From an uncultured Rubellimicrobium sp. (lineage in GTDB: Bacteria; Pseudomonadota; Alphaproteobacteria; Rhodobacterales; Rhodobacteraceae), in the NCBI GenBank assembly GCA_902805995.1, contig CADCUU010000017.1, forward strand, positions 1 through 9,482: a stretch of DNA of 9,482 nt, given 5' to 3'. Below, one piece after another: positions 1 to 6,971 of this stretch. The position numbers and the translations under genes were made by a program. Within the stretch, counting starts at the first letter, position 1. Each line of letters opens with the position of its first letter. The notes under the pieces were generated by a model that was not told where the DNA came from, did no database searches, and was given only the letters and a program-made list of their open reading frames with translations.

Positions 1-323
1 TCCCGGTCTCCATGGCCACTGCGGCCCTGGGCGGCGACATCGAGGTGCCGACTATCGACGGAGGTCGCGCCCGGGTGAAGATCCCCGAAGGCTCCCAGAC
101 CGGTCGCCAGATGCGCCTACGCGGCAAAGGCATGCCCGTGCTCCGGTCCAAGGAGGTCGGCGACATGTTCATCGAGCTCATGGTCGAGACGCCGGTGAGC
201 CTGACCGCCAAGCAGAAGGAGCTCCTGCGGGAGTTCGACAAGCTGTCTGAGGGCAAGACCAACCCCCAGAGCGCCGGGTTTTTTTCCGCCGTGAAGGGGT
301 TCTGGGACTCGATGAAGGGCTGA
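1..323 (+). CDS. dnaJ: Chaperone protein DnaJ, C-terminal part (5' end outside window)
   Basis: DnaJ is the J-domain co-chaperone that stimulates DnaK ATPase and delivers unfolded proteins in the cytoplasm. Only the last 106 codons are here, read in the frame starting at base 3, so the ATG at 12 is internal. The visible part is the end of the first and all of the second C-terminal beta-sandwich domain. [16 protein letters not shown], the [21 protein letters not shown] stretch (shown here only as an outline) and [15 protein letters not shown] are typical DnaJ segments. The tail ends in [14 protein letters not shown], as in alphaproteobacterial DnaJ. The J domain and zinc fingers lie upstream and cannot be checked. 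A 7-T run at 279-285 encodes part of the GFF motif and keeps the frame. dnaK probably lies upstream, but that is inference. Confidence 0.95.
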   Translation, partial: PVSMATAALGGDIEVPTIDGGRARVKIPEGSQTGRQMRLRGKGMPVLRSKEVGDMFIELMVETPVSLTAKQKELLREFDKLSEGKTNPQSAGFFSAVKGFWDSMKG

Positions 324-330
324 TGCACGT

Positions 331-358
331 GGGAGGCGGCCTTGCAAGGCCGCTTCCC
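331..358 (+). terminator. Palindromic hairpin after dnaJ, likely terminator without a T tract
   Basis: GCGGCCTT-GC-AAGGCCGC (336-353) is a perfect inverted repeat. It is extended outward by GGGAG/TTCCC (one G-T pair), giving up to 13 pairs, fewer in RNA because a loop is needed. It starts 8 nt after the dnaJ stop. No T run follows on the plus strand, so it is either a weak intrinsic terminator or an mRNA 3'-end stabiliser. The structure is seen directly; the role is inferred. Confidence 0.6.
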
Positions 359-500
359 GCCGCAGCGTGAGAGCAAGGAGTTGGGTGACCCTGGGAGTTT
401 TAAACCCCCATCTGGCGAAAGCATTCGGGGTAGTCCCTGAAGGATTACAGCAGGTTGCTGCCTGCCAACCAACCATCGTCACTTTCGCCTCACCACGTAC

Positions 501-516
501 TTAACTCTTCCTTAAC
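501..516 (+). promoter_or_regulatory. CtrA-type binding site upstream of radC
   Basis: The sequence TTAACTCTTCCTTAAC matches the full CtrA consensus TTAA-N7-TTAA(C): half-sites at 501-504 and 512-515, exactly 7 nt between them, and the trailing C. TTAA is rare in this GC-rich window, which makes a chance pair at this spacing unlikely. It lies 22 nt before the radC ATG. CtrA is the cell-cycle/motility response regulator of Alphaproteobacteria. In Rhodobacterales it is known to control motility, gene transfer agent and competence/recombination functions. Binding here is inferred from sequence. Confidence 0.7.
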
Positions 517-538
517 TATCTTCTGTCAGTTCTGGGCC

Positions 539-1297
539 ATGTCGAATCCACCCGGCCTGTCCGATTCCCTTGCCCTGTTCCCGACCGATGAGGCCGTGCC
601 GGTCGCACTCGCGCCGGGCAAGCTCCCGTCCTATATCACCGACCACCGCGCCCGCCTGCGTGCCCGCTTCAGCGAGGCCGGTGCCCAGGCCCTGCCTGAC
701 TACGAACTGCTTGAGCTTCTCCTGTTCCGCATCATCCCGCGTCAGGACGTGAAGCCCTTCGCCCGCCGGCTCCTCGACGAATTTGGCGACATCGCGACCG
801 TCATGTCGGCCCCGGTCCCACGGCTGGAACAGGTCCCCGGCGTCGGTCCCGCCGTGGCGCTGGAACTCAAGGTCGTGGAGGCCGTCGCCCACCGGATGGC
901 GCGGGCCAAGGTCCTGCGCCGCCACGTGGTCTCAAGCTGGGCGCAGCTTCTCGACTACTGCCACACCGTCATGGCGCATCAGGAGCAGGAGCAGTTCCGC
1001 GTCCTCTATCTCGACCGCAAGAACGTCCTCATCGCCGATGAGGAACAGGGCCGCGGCACGGTGGATCACGTGCCCGTCTACCCGCGCGAGGTCGTAAAGC
1101 GGGCGCTTGAACTCAACGCTTCGGCCATGATCGTGGTGCACAACCACCCATCTGGCGACCCGACCCCGTCCCGCGCCGATATCGACATGACCGCCCAGAT
1201 CGAGGCCGCGGCCAAAGCCTTGGGCCTCGTGCTCCACGACCACCTCATCATCGGACGGGAGCGGGAGTTGAGCTTCCGGGCCGAGGGGTTGCTCTAG
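539..1297 (+). CDS. radC: RadC family JAB/MPN-domain protein
   Basis: This is a 252-residue RadC homologue. Residues about 30-125 form the UPF0758 N-terminal region. It has the conserved run LPDYELLELLLFR and a helix-hairpin-helix DNA-binding motif (VPGVGPAVALELK, about 99-111). The C-terminal half is a JAMM/MPN+ metal-binding domain with HNHPSGDPTPSRAD (His201, His203, Asp214) and an upstream acidic candidate at Glu150/152. RadC is named a DNA repair protein, but its biochemical role is unsettled; links to recombination and natural transformation have been proposed. ATG539 was chosen because an upstream in-frame TTG (455) would put the CtrA box inside the gene. No Shine-Dalgarno sequence precedes ATG539. 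The gene stands alone: dnaJ is 215 bp upstream, and the neighbour downstream is convergent with 25 bp between stops and no clear terminator. Confidence 0.93.
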   Translation: MSNPPGLSDSLALFPTDEAVPVALAPGKLPSYITDHRARLRARFSEAGAQALPDYELLELLLFRIIPRQDVKPFARRLLDEFGDIATVMSAPVPRLEQVPGVGPAVALELKVVEAVAHRMARAKVLRRHVVSSWAQLLDYCHTVMAHQEQEQFRVLYLDRKNVLIADEEQGRGTVDHVPVYPREVVKRALELNASAMIVVHNHPSGDPTPSRADIDMTAQIEAAAKALGLVLHDHLIIGRERELSFRAEGLL

Positions 1298-1322
1298 CCG
1301 GATACATTGGCCCTAGGAACAG

Positions 1323-2912
1323 CTAACCGCTGACCCAAAGCTCCACCCGGCGGTTCACTTTCGCGCTCCAAGGGCCCTCGCCCTCGCCATCGCAGCCAAT
1401 GGGAAGCGCCTCGCCAAAGGCATGGACACGCAGGCGCACCCCCTCAGGCAGCTGGCCGCCCAGCGCATCCAGCAAAGCGTCCCTCACCGCCTCCGCCCGG
1501 CGCAGCGACAAGGCGCGGTTTTCCTCGGCCGGCCCCCGTCCGTCGGAAAAGCCTGCCAGAACCAGGGTGCGCCCACTGTAGCGTCCTTCCGCGACCTCAT
1601 ACGCGAGCCGCAGGACCAACCCGCGTGACACCGGGTCGAGCGCCGTCCCGTTCCCAAAGCGAAAGGTGGTGGACTGACGCGTGAAGGGTCCAAGAACCCG
1701 GACCAGCCGCTGCAACTCCCGAAGCGGAACCTCGGGTCCCGCCCCACGGATCGCAGCGGCCAGACGCTCACCCTGCTCGGCCCAGGGCACCGGCACCGCT
1801 TCGGTTCCTACAAGGCCCGCGCGCCGCAGCACCAACTGCGCCTCAGGCGTGGCCAGGAAATCGACAAAGGCTTGCGCCTCCGGGGCCAGCCGCCGCATGG
1901 GCTGGAGCAGCGCCAAAGGCACCGTCAGTGGATAGTCCCCGGCCCGCACCGCCGATGGACGCGGCACCCAAGGCAGCCGGCACTGGCCGACCAGAGCCAT
2001 CGGCTGCGCCTCGCCAAAGCTTTCGAAGGGCAGGATGCCGAGGGCCTGGGGATCATCCGACAGAGCCTGCCGCAACGCCGCCTCGTCGTCATGGCGGATC
2101 ACCTGCGGTGAAAGCTCCCGTCCCGTAGCGTCCAGAACCTCCGTGACAAAGGCCTGTGCCAGCGCCGACTCATCCGGCCCCAGATGCGCCCGAACCGGAA
2201 CGTCCTCGCCGCCCAGATCGGCCCAACTCGTCACCTCGCCCGCATAGACGCGCGCCAGATCCTCCAGAGTGATGCGCCCCACCCGCTGCCCGGGCCCGGT
2301 CACCGGCACGAGCGCCCCCTGCGCCAGGAGCCTCAACCGAAGCTCCCCTATCCCGCCCAGGCCCGCCGCGATGAGCCGTTCAGTCTCCTGCGGCAGTGGT
2401 GCGCGGGCCAGCATCGCCAGATCGGCCTCGTTGGAAAGGAGGTCTGCAATGCCGTCCGCGGTGGTGCTCAGCCGGAGGGACAGGCGCAGCACTTCCCGGC
2501 CATCGTCACGCAGGATGTAGGCACCGGCCCGCTCCAATTGCCAGCCCTGAGCGGCCGCAAAGCCCTCCACGAGGGCGGGCAACAGCACCTCGCCCAGACC
2601 CCCGTCCCCGGACAGCCGCATTTCCGGCACGAAGTCCTCGGCCTTCGGGCAGGCCGCCCCCTCACAAGCCATGGCTTGGGTGTCGAGCGTCAGTTCGCCG
2701 GTCTCGGTCTCAACCCGCAGGAAACGCCCGTCGAAGCCGAGAGCGCGCCCCTGGATCCGCAGGCCCGGCGCGGTGAGCCGGACCTCACCCTTCGCCAGCG
2801 GCGCCTCCAACTCAGCCAATGTCTCAGCGGGCGGCGCGTCCTGCGCCAAGCCCGGGCCCGCAGCAAGGAGAAGCCCCGCCAAAGCCCCCCAGCAGAGTTT
2901 CACGTGAAACAT
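1323..2912 (-). CDS. Exported phosphate-binding-protein-like / OmpA C-terminal fusion protein
   Basis: This 529-residue protein is probably periplasmic and tethered to peptidoglycan. A signal peptide covers residues 1-23 (basic residue K5, a Leu/Ala-rich core, cut likely after GLA). Residues about 40-90 form a small beta-rich segment with a Cys pair (83, 88). Residues about 98-375 resemble the PstS-type substrate-binding fold (LSGDGGLGEVLLPALVEGF, then ADLAMLARAP, ITLEDLARVYAGEVTSW, and the closing FVDFLATPEAQLVLRRAG). Residues about 415-529 form an OmpA-like domain with the peptidoglycan-contact motif GFSDGRG (Asp457), LSLRRAEAV and a terminal NRRVE. Start choice: GGAAGG at 2925-2920 sits 7 nt before ATG2912, and the signal peptide starts there. 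Such fusions occur in Rhodobacteraceae; the ligand is not known and phosphate is only a guess. The gene lies 47 bp behind secA on the same strand. Its codons 1-6 lie in a parS site. Confidence 0.88.
   Translation of the reverse strand: MFHVKLCWGALAGLLLAAGPGLAQDAPPAETLAELEAPLAKGEVRLTAPGLRIQGRALGFDGRFLRVETETGELTLDTQAMACEGAACPKAEDFVPEMRLSGDGGLGEVLLPALVEGFAAAQGWQLERAGAYILRDDGREVLRLSLRLSTTADGIADLLSNEADLAMLARAPLPQETERLIAAGLGGIGELRLRLLAQGALVPVTGPGQRVGRITLEDLARVYAGEVTSWADLGGEDVPVRAHLGPDESALAQAFVTEVLDATGRELSPQVIRHDDEAALRQALSDDPQALGILPFESFGEAQPMALVGQCRLPWVPRPSAVRAGDYPLTVPLALLQPMRRLAPEAQAFVDFLATPEAQLVLRRAGLVGTEAVPVPWAEQGERLAAAIRGAGPEVPLRELQRLVRVLGPFTRQSTTFRFGNGTALDPVSRGLVLRLAYEVAEGRYSGRTLVLAGFSDGRGPAEENRALSLRRAEAVRDALLDALGGQLPEGVRLRVHAFGEALPIGCDGEGEGPWSAKVNRRVELWVSG
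2896..2911. other. parS: Chromosomal parS (ParB-binding) site inside the start of the OmpA-fusion gene
   Basis: On the minus strand the sequence is TGTTTCACGTGAAACT, 15 of 16 bases identical to the widespread chromosomal parS consensus TGTTTCACGTGAAACA. The core GTTTCACGTGAAAC (2897-2910) is a perfect 14-bp palindrome. parS sites are loaded by ParB-CTP clamps and mark the origin region for segregation by ParA and SMC. Here the site supplies the codons for MFHVK plus the start of the next, so it is both a centromere element and the N-terminus of a signal peptide. It is the only CACGTG with parS-like flanks in the window: those near 327, 923, 1067 and 6771 lack them. ParB binding is inferred from sequence. 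Confidence 0.85.
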
Positions 2913-2926
2913 TCTCGGCCCTTCCA

Positions 2927-2952
2927 GCCCGCGGCGCCCAAGGCACGCGGGC
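2927..2952 (-). terminator. Hairpin between secA and the OmpA-fusion gene, possible weak terminator
   Basis: GCCCGCG (2927-2933) and CGCGGGC (2946-2952) pair perfectly around a 12-nt loop. The hairpin begins 7 nt past the secA stop on the minus strand. There is no T tract, so read-through into the next gene is likely. It may attenuate or act only as an mRNA structure. In such GC-rich DNA a 7-bp stem could be chance. Confidence 0.35.
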
Positions 2953-2959
2953 CCGGGGC

Positions 2960-5755
2960 TCAGAACGCCCCGTGGCAGTGCTTGAACTTCTTGCCCGACC
3001 CACAGGGGCAAAGGTCGTTGCGGCCCGGATTGCCCCAGGTCGAAGGGTCCTCAGCGTTGAAGCCGGGGATCGGCTCGGACGGAACAGGCTCCAGCTCGGC
3101 GATGCCTGCTGCGAAGGAGACCGTCGCCGGGGCAGCCCGAACGGGGCTCGGGGCCGGTGCGGCAGGTGCCTGGGGCACGGGCGGGGGTGCCGCCTCCGCC
3201 TGCCCTGGCGCGGCAGCGGCCATCTGGGCGCGCCGCTGGGCGATCAGGTTCTGCATCATCGCCTGGCTTTCCTCGGCCAACATGGGCCGCAGGGCGGACA
3301 ACTTCTGTGTCACCTCTTCGCGGAGACCGTCGAGCAGCTTCTCGAAAAGCTGGAAGGACTCGGTCTTGTACTCGTTCAGCGGATCGCGCTGCGCATAGCC
3401 GCGGAAGCCCACGACCGACCGCAGATGCTCCAGCCGCAGGAGATGCTCGCGCCACTTCCCGTCGATCGTCTGGAGGAGAACCTGCTTCTCCACGTTCCGC
3501 ATCGTGTCGGGACCGAAGGCCGCTTCCTTCTCGGCCATGAACGTGTCCGCGGCCTCAATGATCCGCTCGCGGATCGCGTCCTGATCCACACCCTCCTCGG
3601 CCGCCCAGGCCACGATCGGCAACTCCTGCCCCAGCTTCAGCTTGACGCTTTCGGCCAAGGCGTCGACCTGCCACTGCTCCGGATAGCTCCGCGGCGGCAT
3701 GAAGTCGTCCACGAGGTCCTGCACGACCTGATGGCGCATGTCGGCCACGATCTCGTTGACGTCCCTGGTTTCCATGATCTCCCGGCGCTGGCCGAAGATG
3801 ACCTTGCGCTGGTCGTTCATGACGTCGTCGAACTTGAGGAGCTGCTTGCGGATGTCGAAGTTGCGCCCCTCGACTTTCGCCTGCGCCCGCTCCAGCGACT
3901 TGTTCACCCAGGGATGGACGATGGCCTCACCTTCCTTCATCCCGAGCTTCGACAAGACGCTGTCCAGCCGCTCGGACCCGAAGATCCGCATGAGGTCATC
4001 CTCCAGCGACAGGAAGAACGAGGACCGTCCCGGATCGCCCTGCCGGCCCGACCGCCCGCGAAGCTGGTTGTCGATGCGCCGGCTCTCGTGCCGCTCGGTG
4101 GCGAGGACATAAAGCCCGCCTGCCTGCTTCACCCGCTCCTTGTCGGCGGCGTGCTCCGCTTCGATGCGCGCGCGCACCGCCGCCGGATCGGCCTCGGGAT
4201 CGGCCGCGAGCGCTTCCAGCACCTTCATCTCGACGTTGCCGCCGAGCTGGATGTCGGTGCCCCGGCCGGCCATGTTCGTCGCGATGGTGACGGCCCCGGG
4301 CTGCCCGGCCTCGGCCACGATCTGGGCCTCGCGTTCGTGCTCGCGGGCGTTCAGGACGTTGTGCGGGATGCCCTCCTTCTTGAGGAGGTTCGACAGCATC
4401 TCCGACTTTTCGATGCTAGTCGTGCCCACCAGGATCGGCTGGCCCTTCTCATGCGCCTCGCGGATCGCCTTGACGATGGCCTCGTACTTGTCGCGAGCAG
4501 TGCGGTAGACGGCGTCGTGCTCGTCCTTGCGGGCCACGGGGCGGTTCGTGGGGATCTCCACCACGCCCAGCCCATAGATCTCGCGGAACTCGTCGGCCTC
4601 GGTCAGGGCCGTGCCGGTCATGCCCGCGAGCCTGCTGTAGAGGCGGAAGTAATTCTGGAAGGTGACGGACGCGAGCGTCACGTTTTCGGGCTCGATCTTC
4701 ACGCCTTCCTTGGCCTCGATGGCCTGGTGCAAGCCGTCCGACAGGCGGCGGCCGATCATCATGCGCCCGGTGAACTCGTCGATCAGCACGACCTTGCCGT
4801 CGCGGACGATGTAGTCCTTGTCCCGCTGGAACAGCTTGTGCGCCCGCAGGGCCTGGTTGACATGGTGCACCAGCGTCGTGCTCTCGGGATCATAGAGCGA
4901 CTGCGTCTCGGGCAGCAGCTCCGCGCCACGAAGCAACTCCTCCAGCACGTCGTTGCCTTCGTCCGTGAAGGTCACGTTGCGCGACTTCTCGTCCACCGAA
5001 TACCCCGCCTCGGGGATCGACGGGATCAGCGTGTTCACCTTCACATAAAGCTCGGACCGGTCCTGCGCCGGGCCCGAGATGATGAGCGGCGTGCGCGCCT
5101 CGTCCACGAGGATGGAGTCCACCTCGTCCACGATGGCGTAGTTGTGCCCCCGCTGGTTCATCTGCGCGAGGTCCGACTTCATATTGTCACGCAGGTAGTC
5201 GAAGCCCAGCTCGTTGTTAGTCGCGTAGGTGATGTCGGCCTGATAGGCCTCCCGCTTCTCGGGCTCGGGCTGGTGGGGGACGACGACGCCCGTGGTCAGG
5301 CCCAGCATCGCGTAGACCTTGCTCATCCACTCCGCGTCGCGGCGGGCAAGGTAGTCGTTCACTGTCACCACATGCACGCCCTTGCCCGCCAGAGCGTTCA
5401 GCGTCGCCGGGAAGGTCGCGACAAGGGTCTTGCCCTCGCCCGTCTTCATCTCGGCGATGTTGCCCTGGTGAAGGAAGATTCCGCCCATGAGCTGCACGTC
5501 GAAGGCCCGCAGGCCTAGGGCCCGCCGCGCCGCCTCGCGCACCAGCGCGAACGTCTCGGGCAGCAGCGCATCCAGATCCTCGCCGCCGCGCGCCCTTTCA
5601 CGCAGGGCCGCCGTCGCGTCCTTCAGGCCCTGGTCGGTCAGCGCCTTGACCTGGCCCTCCCGCGCGTTGATCGCGTCCACCAGCGGGCGGACCGCCTTGA
5701 CCTTGCGGTCGTTCGGGGTGCCGAAGATGCTCCGCGCGAGCGTGCCCAAGCCCAT
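2960..5755 (-). CDS. secA: Protein translocase ATPase subunit SecA
   Basis: SecA is the ATP-driven motor that pushes unfolded preproteins through SecYEG. The ORF is complete at 931 residues, slightly longer than E. coli SecA (901). Motifs: Walker A MKTGEGKT (103-110), DEAD-type DEVD (210-213), [16 protein letters not shown] (about 177-191), [20 protein letters not shown] in the preprotein cross-linking/NBD1 part, AGMTGTA, then NBD2 with [10 protein letters not shown] and the arginine-finger region [10 protein letters not shown]. The helical scaffold contains [21 protein letters not shown] Pro/Ala-rich linker leads to the zinc-binding C-tail [14 protein letters not shown] (Cys916, Cys918, Cys927, His928), the SecB/phospholipid-binding site. 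Start: GAGGA at 5768-5764 lies 8 nt before the ATG and the N-terminus [20 protein letters not shown] fits the family. It is divergent from the parvulin gene. I see no SecM-like arrest-peptide ORF in its leader. Confidence 0.99.
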   Translation of the reverse strand: MGLGTLARSIFGTPNDRKVKAVRPLVDAINAREGQVKALTDQGLKDATAALRERARGGEDLDALLPETFALVREAARRALGLRAFDVQLMGGIFLHQGNIAEMKTGEGKTLVATFPATLNALAGKGVHVVTVNDYLARRDAEWMSKVYAMLGLTTGVVVPHQPEPEKREAYQADITYATNNELGFDYLRDNMKSDLAQMNQRGHNYAIVDEVDSILVDEARTPLIISGPAQDRSELYVKVNTLIPSIPEAGYSVDEKSRNVTFTDEGNDVLEELLRGAELLPETQSLYDPESTTLVHHVNQALRAHKLFQRDKDYIVRDGKVVLIDEFTGRMMIGRRLSDGLHQAIEAKEGVKIEPENVTLASVTFQNYFRLYSRLAGMTGTALTEADEFREIYGLGVVEIPTNRPVARKDEHDAVYRTARDKYEAIVKAIREAHEKGQPILVGTTSIEKSEMLSNLLKKEGIPHNVLNAREHEREAQIVAEAGQPGAVTIATNMAGRGTDIQLGGNVEMKVLEALAADPEADPAAVRARIEAEHAADKERVKQAGGLYVLATERHESRRIDNQLRGRSGRQGDPGRSSFFLSLEDDLMRIFGSERLDSVLSKLGMKEGEAIVHPWVNKSLERAQAKVEGRNFDIRKQLLKFDDVMNDQRKVIFGQRREIMETRDVNEIVADMRHQVVQDLVDDFMPPRSYPEQWQVDALAESVKLKLGQELPIVAWAAEEGVDQDAIRERIIEAADTFMAEKEAAFGPDTMRNVEKQVLLQTIDGKWREHLLRLEHLRSVVGFRGYAQRDPLNEYKTESFQLFEKLLDGLREEVTQKLSALRPMLAEESQAMMQNLIAQRRAQMAAAAPGQAEAAPPPVPQAPAAPAPSPVRAAPATVSFAAGIAELEPVPSEPIPGFNAEDPSTWGNPGRNDLCPCGSGKKFKHCHGAF

Positions 5756-5872
5756 CTGATCCGTCCTCGTTCCTGCGTTGCCGGACCCCGACCGGGCCGG
5801 ACCCTCGCCGAAATGTGAGGAGATTCCTTGTGGCCCGCACGCGCCCGGCCTAATTGGGGACCCGTGCGCCCC

Positions 5873-5889
5873 CTCGACCGACCGTCGAG
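5873..5889. repeat. Inverted repeat overlapping the secA promoter
   Basis: CTCGAC-CGACC-GTCGAG is a perfect 6-bp inverted repeat with a 5-nt spacer. It covers the proposed secA -10 and transcription start, so it is placed like an operator. No known regulator consensus is recognised. As RNA it would form a short hairpin at the very 5' end of the leader. Confidence 0.45.
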
Positions 5890-5915
5890 ATAAGGGGGGG
5901 CGGTTCCGCTGTCAA
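5886..5915 (-). promoter_or_regulatory. Candidate sigma-70 promoter of secA
   Basis: On the minus strand a perfect -35 TTGACA (5915-5910) is followed after 17 nt by TATCTC (5891-5886), a weak -10 matching TAT. The spacer contains seven consecutive C (seven G at 5894-5900 on plus). Transcription would start near 5879, giving a leader of about 124 nt before secA. No comparably good plus-strand promoter is visible for the parvulin gene. TTGTGG (5828-5833), 17 nt, TAATTG (5851-5856) is a weak option, and GATAAG (5889-5894) lacks a -35. Confidence 0.6.
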
Positions 5916-5953
5916 CGCGGCCCACCTTGGCCGCCCGATCAAGGCTTCGTTCC

Positions 5954-6970
5954 ATGCTGAAACAGCTCATGCTCTTGCAGACCGCCTCGGTCCTCGCCCT
6001 GGCTCTGGCCCTGCCCGCTGCGGCCCAGGACACGACCCAGGATACGGCGACCGAGGAAGCCCCGGCCGCGACGACCGAACAGGCCCCCGCGGGAGCCGAG
6101 GCCGAGGCCACCGCCGTCCCCGACGGAGAGACCACCGACGCCCAGGCCACCGACTCCGAAGCCGCAGCCGGTGAAGCCGCCACCCCCGCCCAGGACGTCA
6201 CCCGCGACACCGTCGTGGCTACCGTGAACGGCACGAACATCACTCTGGGCGAGGTCATCGTCGCCGCGACCCAGCTCCCCGCGCAATACCAGCAGCTCCC
6301 CCCCGACGTGCTCTTTTCCGGCGTGACCGACCAGCTCATCCAGCAGGAGCTCCTGGCCCAGTCCGCCACCGGAGAGCCCGCGAGCCTCGCCATCGCGCTC
6401 GCCAACCAGCGCCGCTCCATCCTCGCCAACGACGTGATCGGGGATGTCGTCGTCTCCGCCGTGACCGAGGAGGCCGTCCAGGCCGCCTATGACGCGCAGT
6501 TCGCCAACGTCGAGCCCGCGACCGAGTGGAACGCCTCCCACATCCTCGTGGGAACCCAGGAGGAGGCCCAGGCCGTCATCGACCGCCTGAACGCCGGAGA
6601 GGACTTCGCCGCCGTCGCGCAGGAGGTCTCCACCGACACCGGCTCCGGCGCCCAGGGCGGCGAGCTCGGCTGGTTCGGCGCTGGTATGATGGTGCCCGAG
6701 TTCGAGCAGGGCGTATCCGGCCTTGAGCCCGGCGCCGTCTCCGAGCCCATCCAGTCGCAGTTCGGCTTCCACGTGATCCGTCTCAACGAGACGCGGCCCC
6801 AGGAAGCCCCCGCGCTGGATGAGGTCCGCAGCGAGATCGAGGCCCAGGTTCAGCAGGAGGCCATCGAGGCCCGCATCGTCGAGCTCGAATCCGCCGCCGA
6901 GGTCACTCGGCCCGAGCCCGGCCAGTTCGACCCCGCCGTCCTGTCCGACACCTCGCTCCTCGAGGACTGA
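5954..6970 (+). CDS. Periplasmic parvulin-type peptidyl-prolyl cis-trans isomerase
   Basis: This 338-residue exported foldase is of the PpiC/SurA/PrsA type; it isomerises X-Pro bonds and helps outer-membrane or periplasmic proteins fold. Residues 1-24 are a signal peptide (LALALALPAAA, then QD). Residues about 25-84 are a low-complexity Ala/Thr/Glu/Asp segment with almost no hydrophobic residues, an acidic linker. Residues about 87-180 form a SurA-N-like helical region starting VATVNGTNITLGEV. Residues about 190-282 form the parvulin domain: NASHILVGTQEEA with His197, GGELGWFGAGMMVPEF, and GFHVIRLNETR with His273. A further helix follows. ATG5954 is preferred over the upstream in-frame TTG5927 because the signal peptide starts there and AAGG (5941-5944) lies 9 nt upstream. 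It is followed by argJ after 1 nt, so they are probably co-transcribed. Exact orthology (surA, ppiC or prsA) is not decided. Confidence 0.93.
   Translation: MLKQLMLLQTASVLALALALPAAAQDTTQDTATEEAPAATTEQAPAGAEAEATAVPDGETTDAQATDSEAAAGEAATPAQDVTRDTVVATVNGTNITLGEVIVAATQLPAQYQQLPPDVLFSGVTDQLIQQELLAQSATGEPASLAIALANQRRSILANDVIGDVVVSAVTEEAVQAAYDAQFANVEPATEWNASHILVGTQEEAQAVIDRLNAGEDFAAVAQEVSTDTGSGAQGGELGWFGAGMMVPEFEQGVSGLEPGAVSEPIQSQFGFHVIRLNETRPQEAPALDEVRSEIEAQVQQEAIEARIVELESAAEVTRPEPGQFDPAVLSDTSLLED
6962..6966 (+). promoter_or_regulatory. Ribosome binding site deciding the TTG start of argJ
   Basis: GAGGA lies 5 nt before TTG6972, within the last codons of the parvulin gene. It supports this rare start codon over the internal and upstream alternatives, and implies translational coupling across the 1-nt gap. 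Confidence 0.6.
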
Positions 6971-6971
6971 C

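Noticed and set aside
279..285. Seven T in a row in dnaJ as a programmed slippage site.
   Set aside because: The normal frame gives the expected DnaJ tail ([10 protein letters not shown]) and no alternative product or stimulatory structure is evident nearby.
327..332. Other CACGTG hexamers (near 327, 923, 1067, 6771) as further parS sites.
   Set aside because: None has the TGTTT/AAACA flanks.
385..504. A possible 39-codon leader ORF (GTG385) with AAGGAG at 375-380.
   Set aside because: The spacing to GTG is only 4 nt, codon use is unlike the neighbours (no GC-rich third positions), and the frame runs into the CtrA box. Best seen as chance.
455..538. N-terminal extension of radC from TTG455.
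   Set aside because: The added 28 residues are not RadC-like and would bury the CtrA box in coding sequence; TTG455 has no ribosome site.
2913..3011. Longer start of the OmpA-fusion gene at 3011.
   Set aside because: It would overlap the end of secA and put 33 unrelated residues before a perfect signal peptide. GGAAGG supports ATG2912.
2819..5518. An 899-codon open frame on the plus strand, antisense to secA.
   Set aside because: It mirrors secA codons in GC-rich DNA, where antisense stops are rare. Its product is a His/Val/Leu/Asp-rich shadow with no recognisable domain and it also crosses the secA C-tail and the next gene's start. secA itself is certain.
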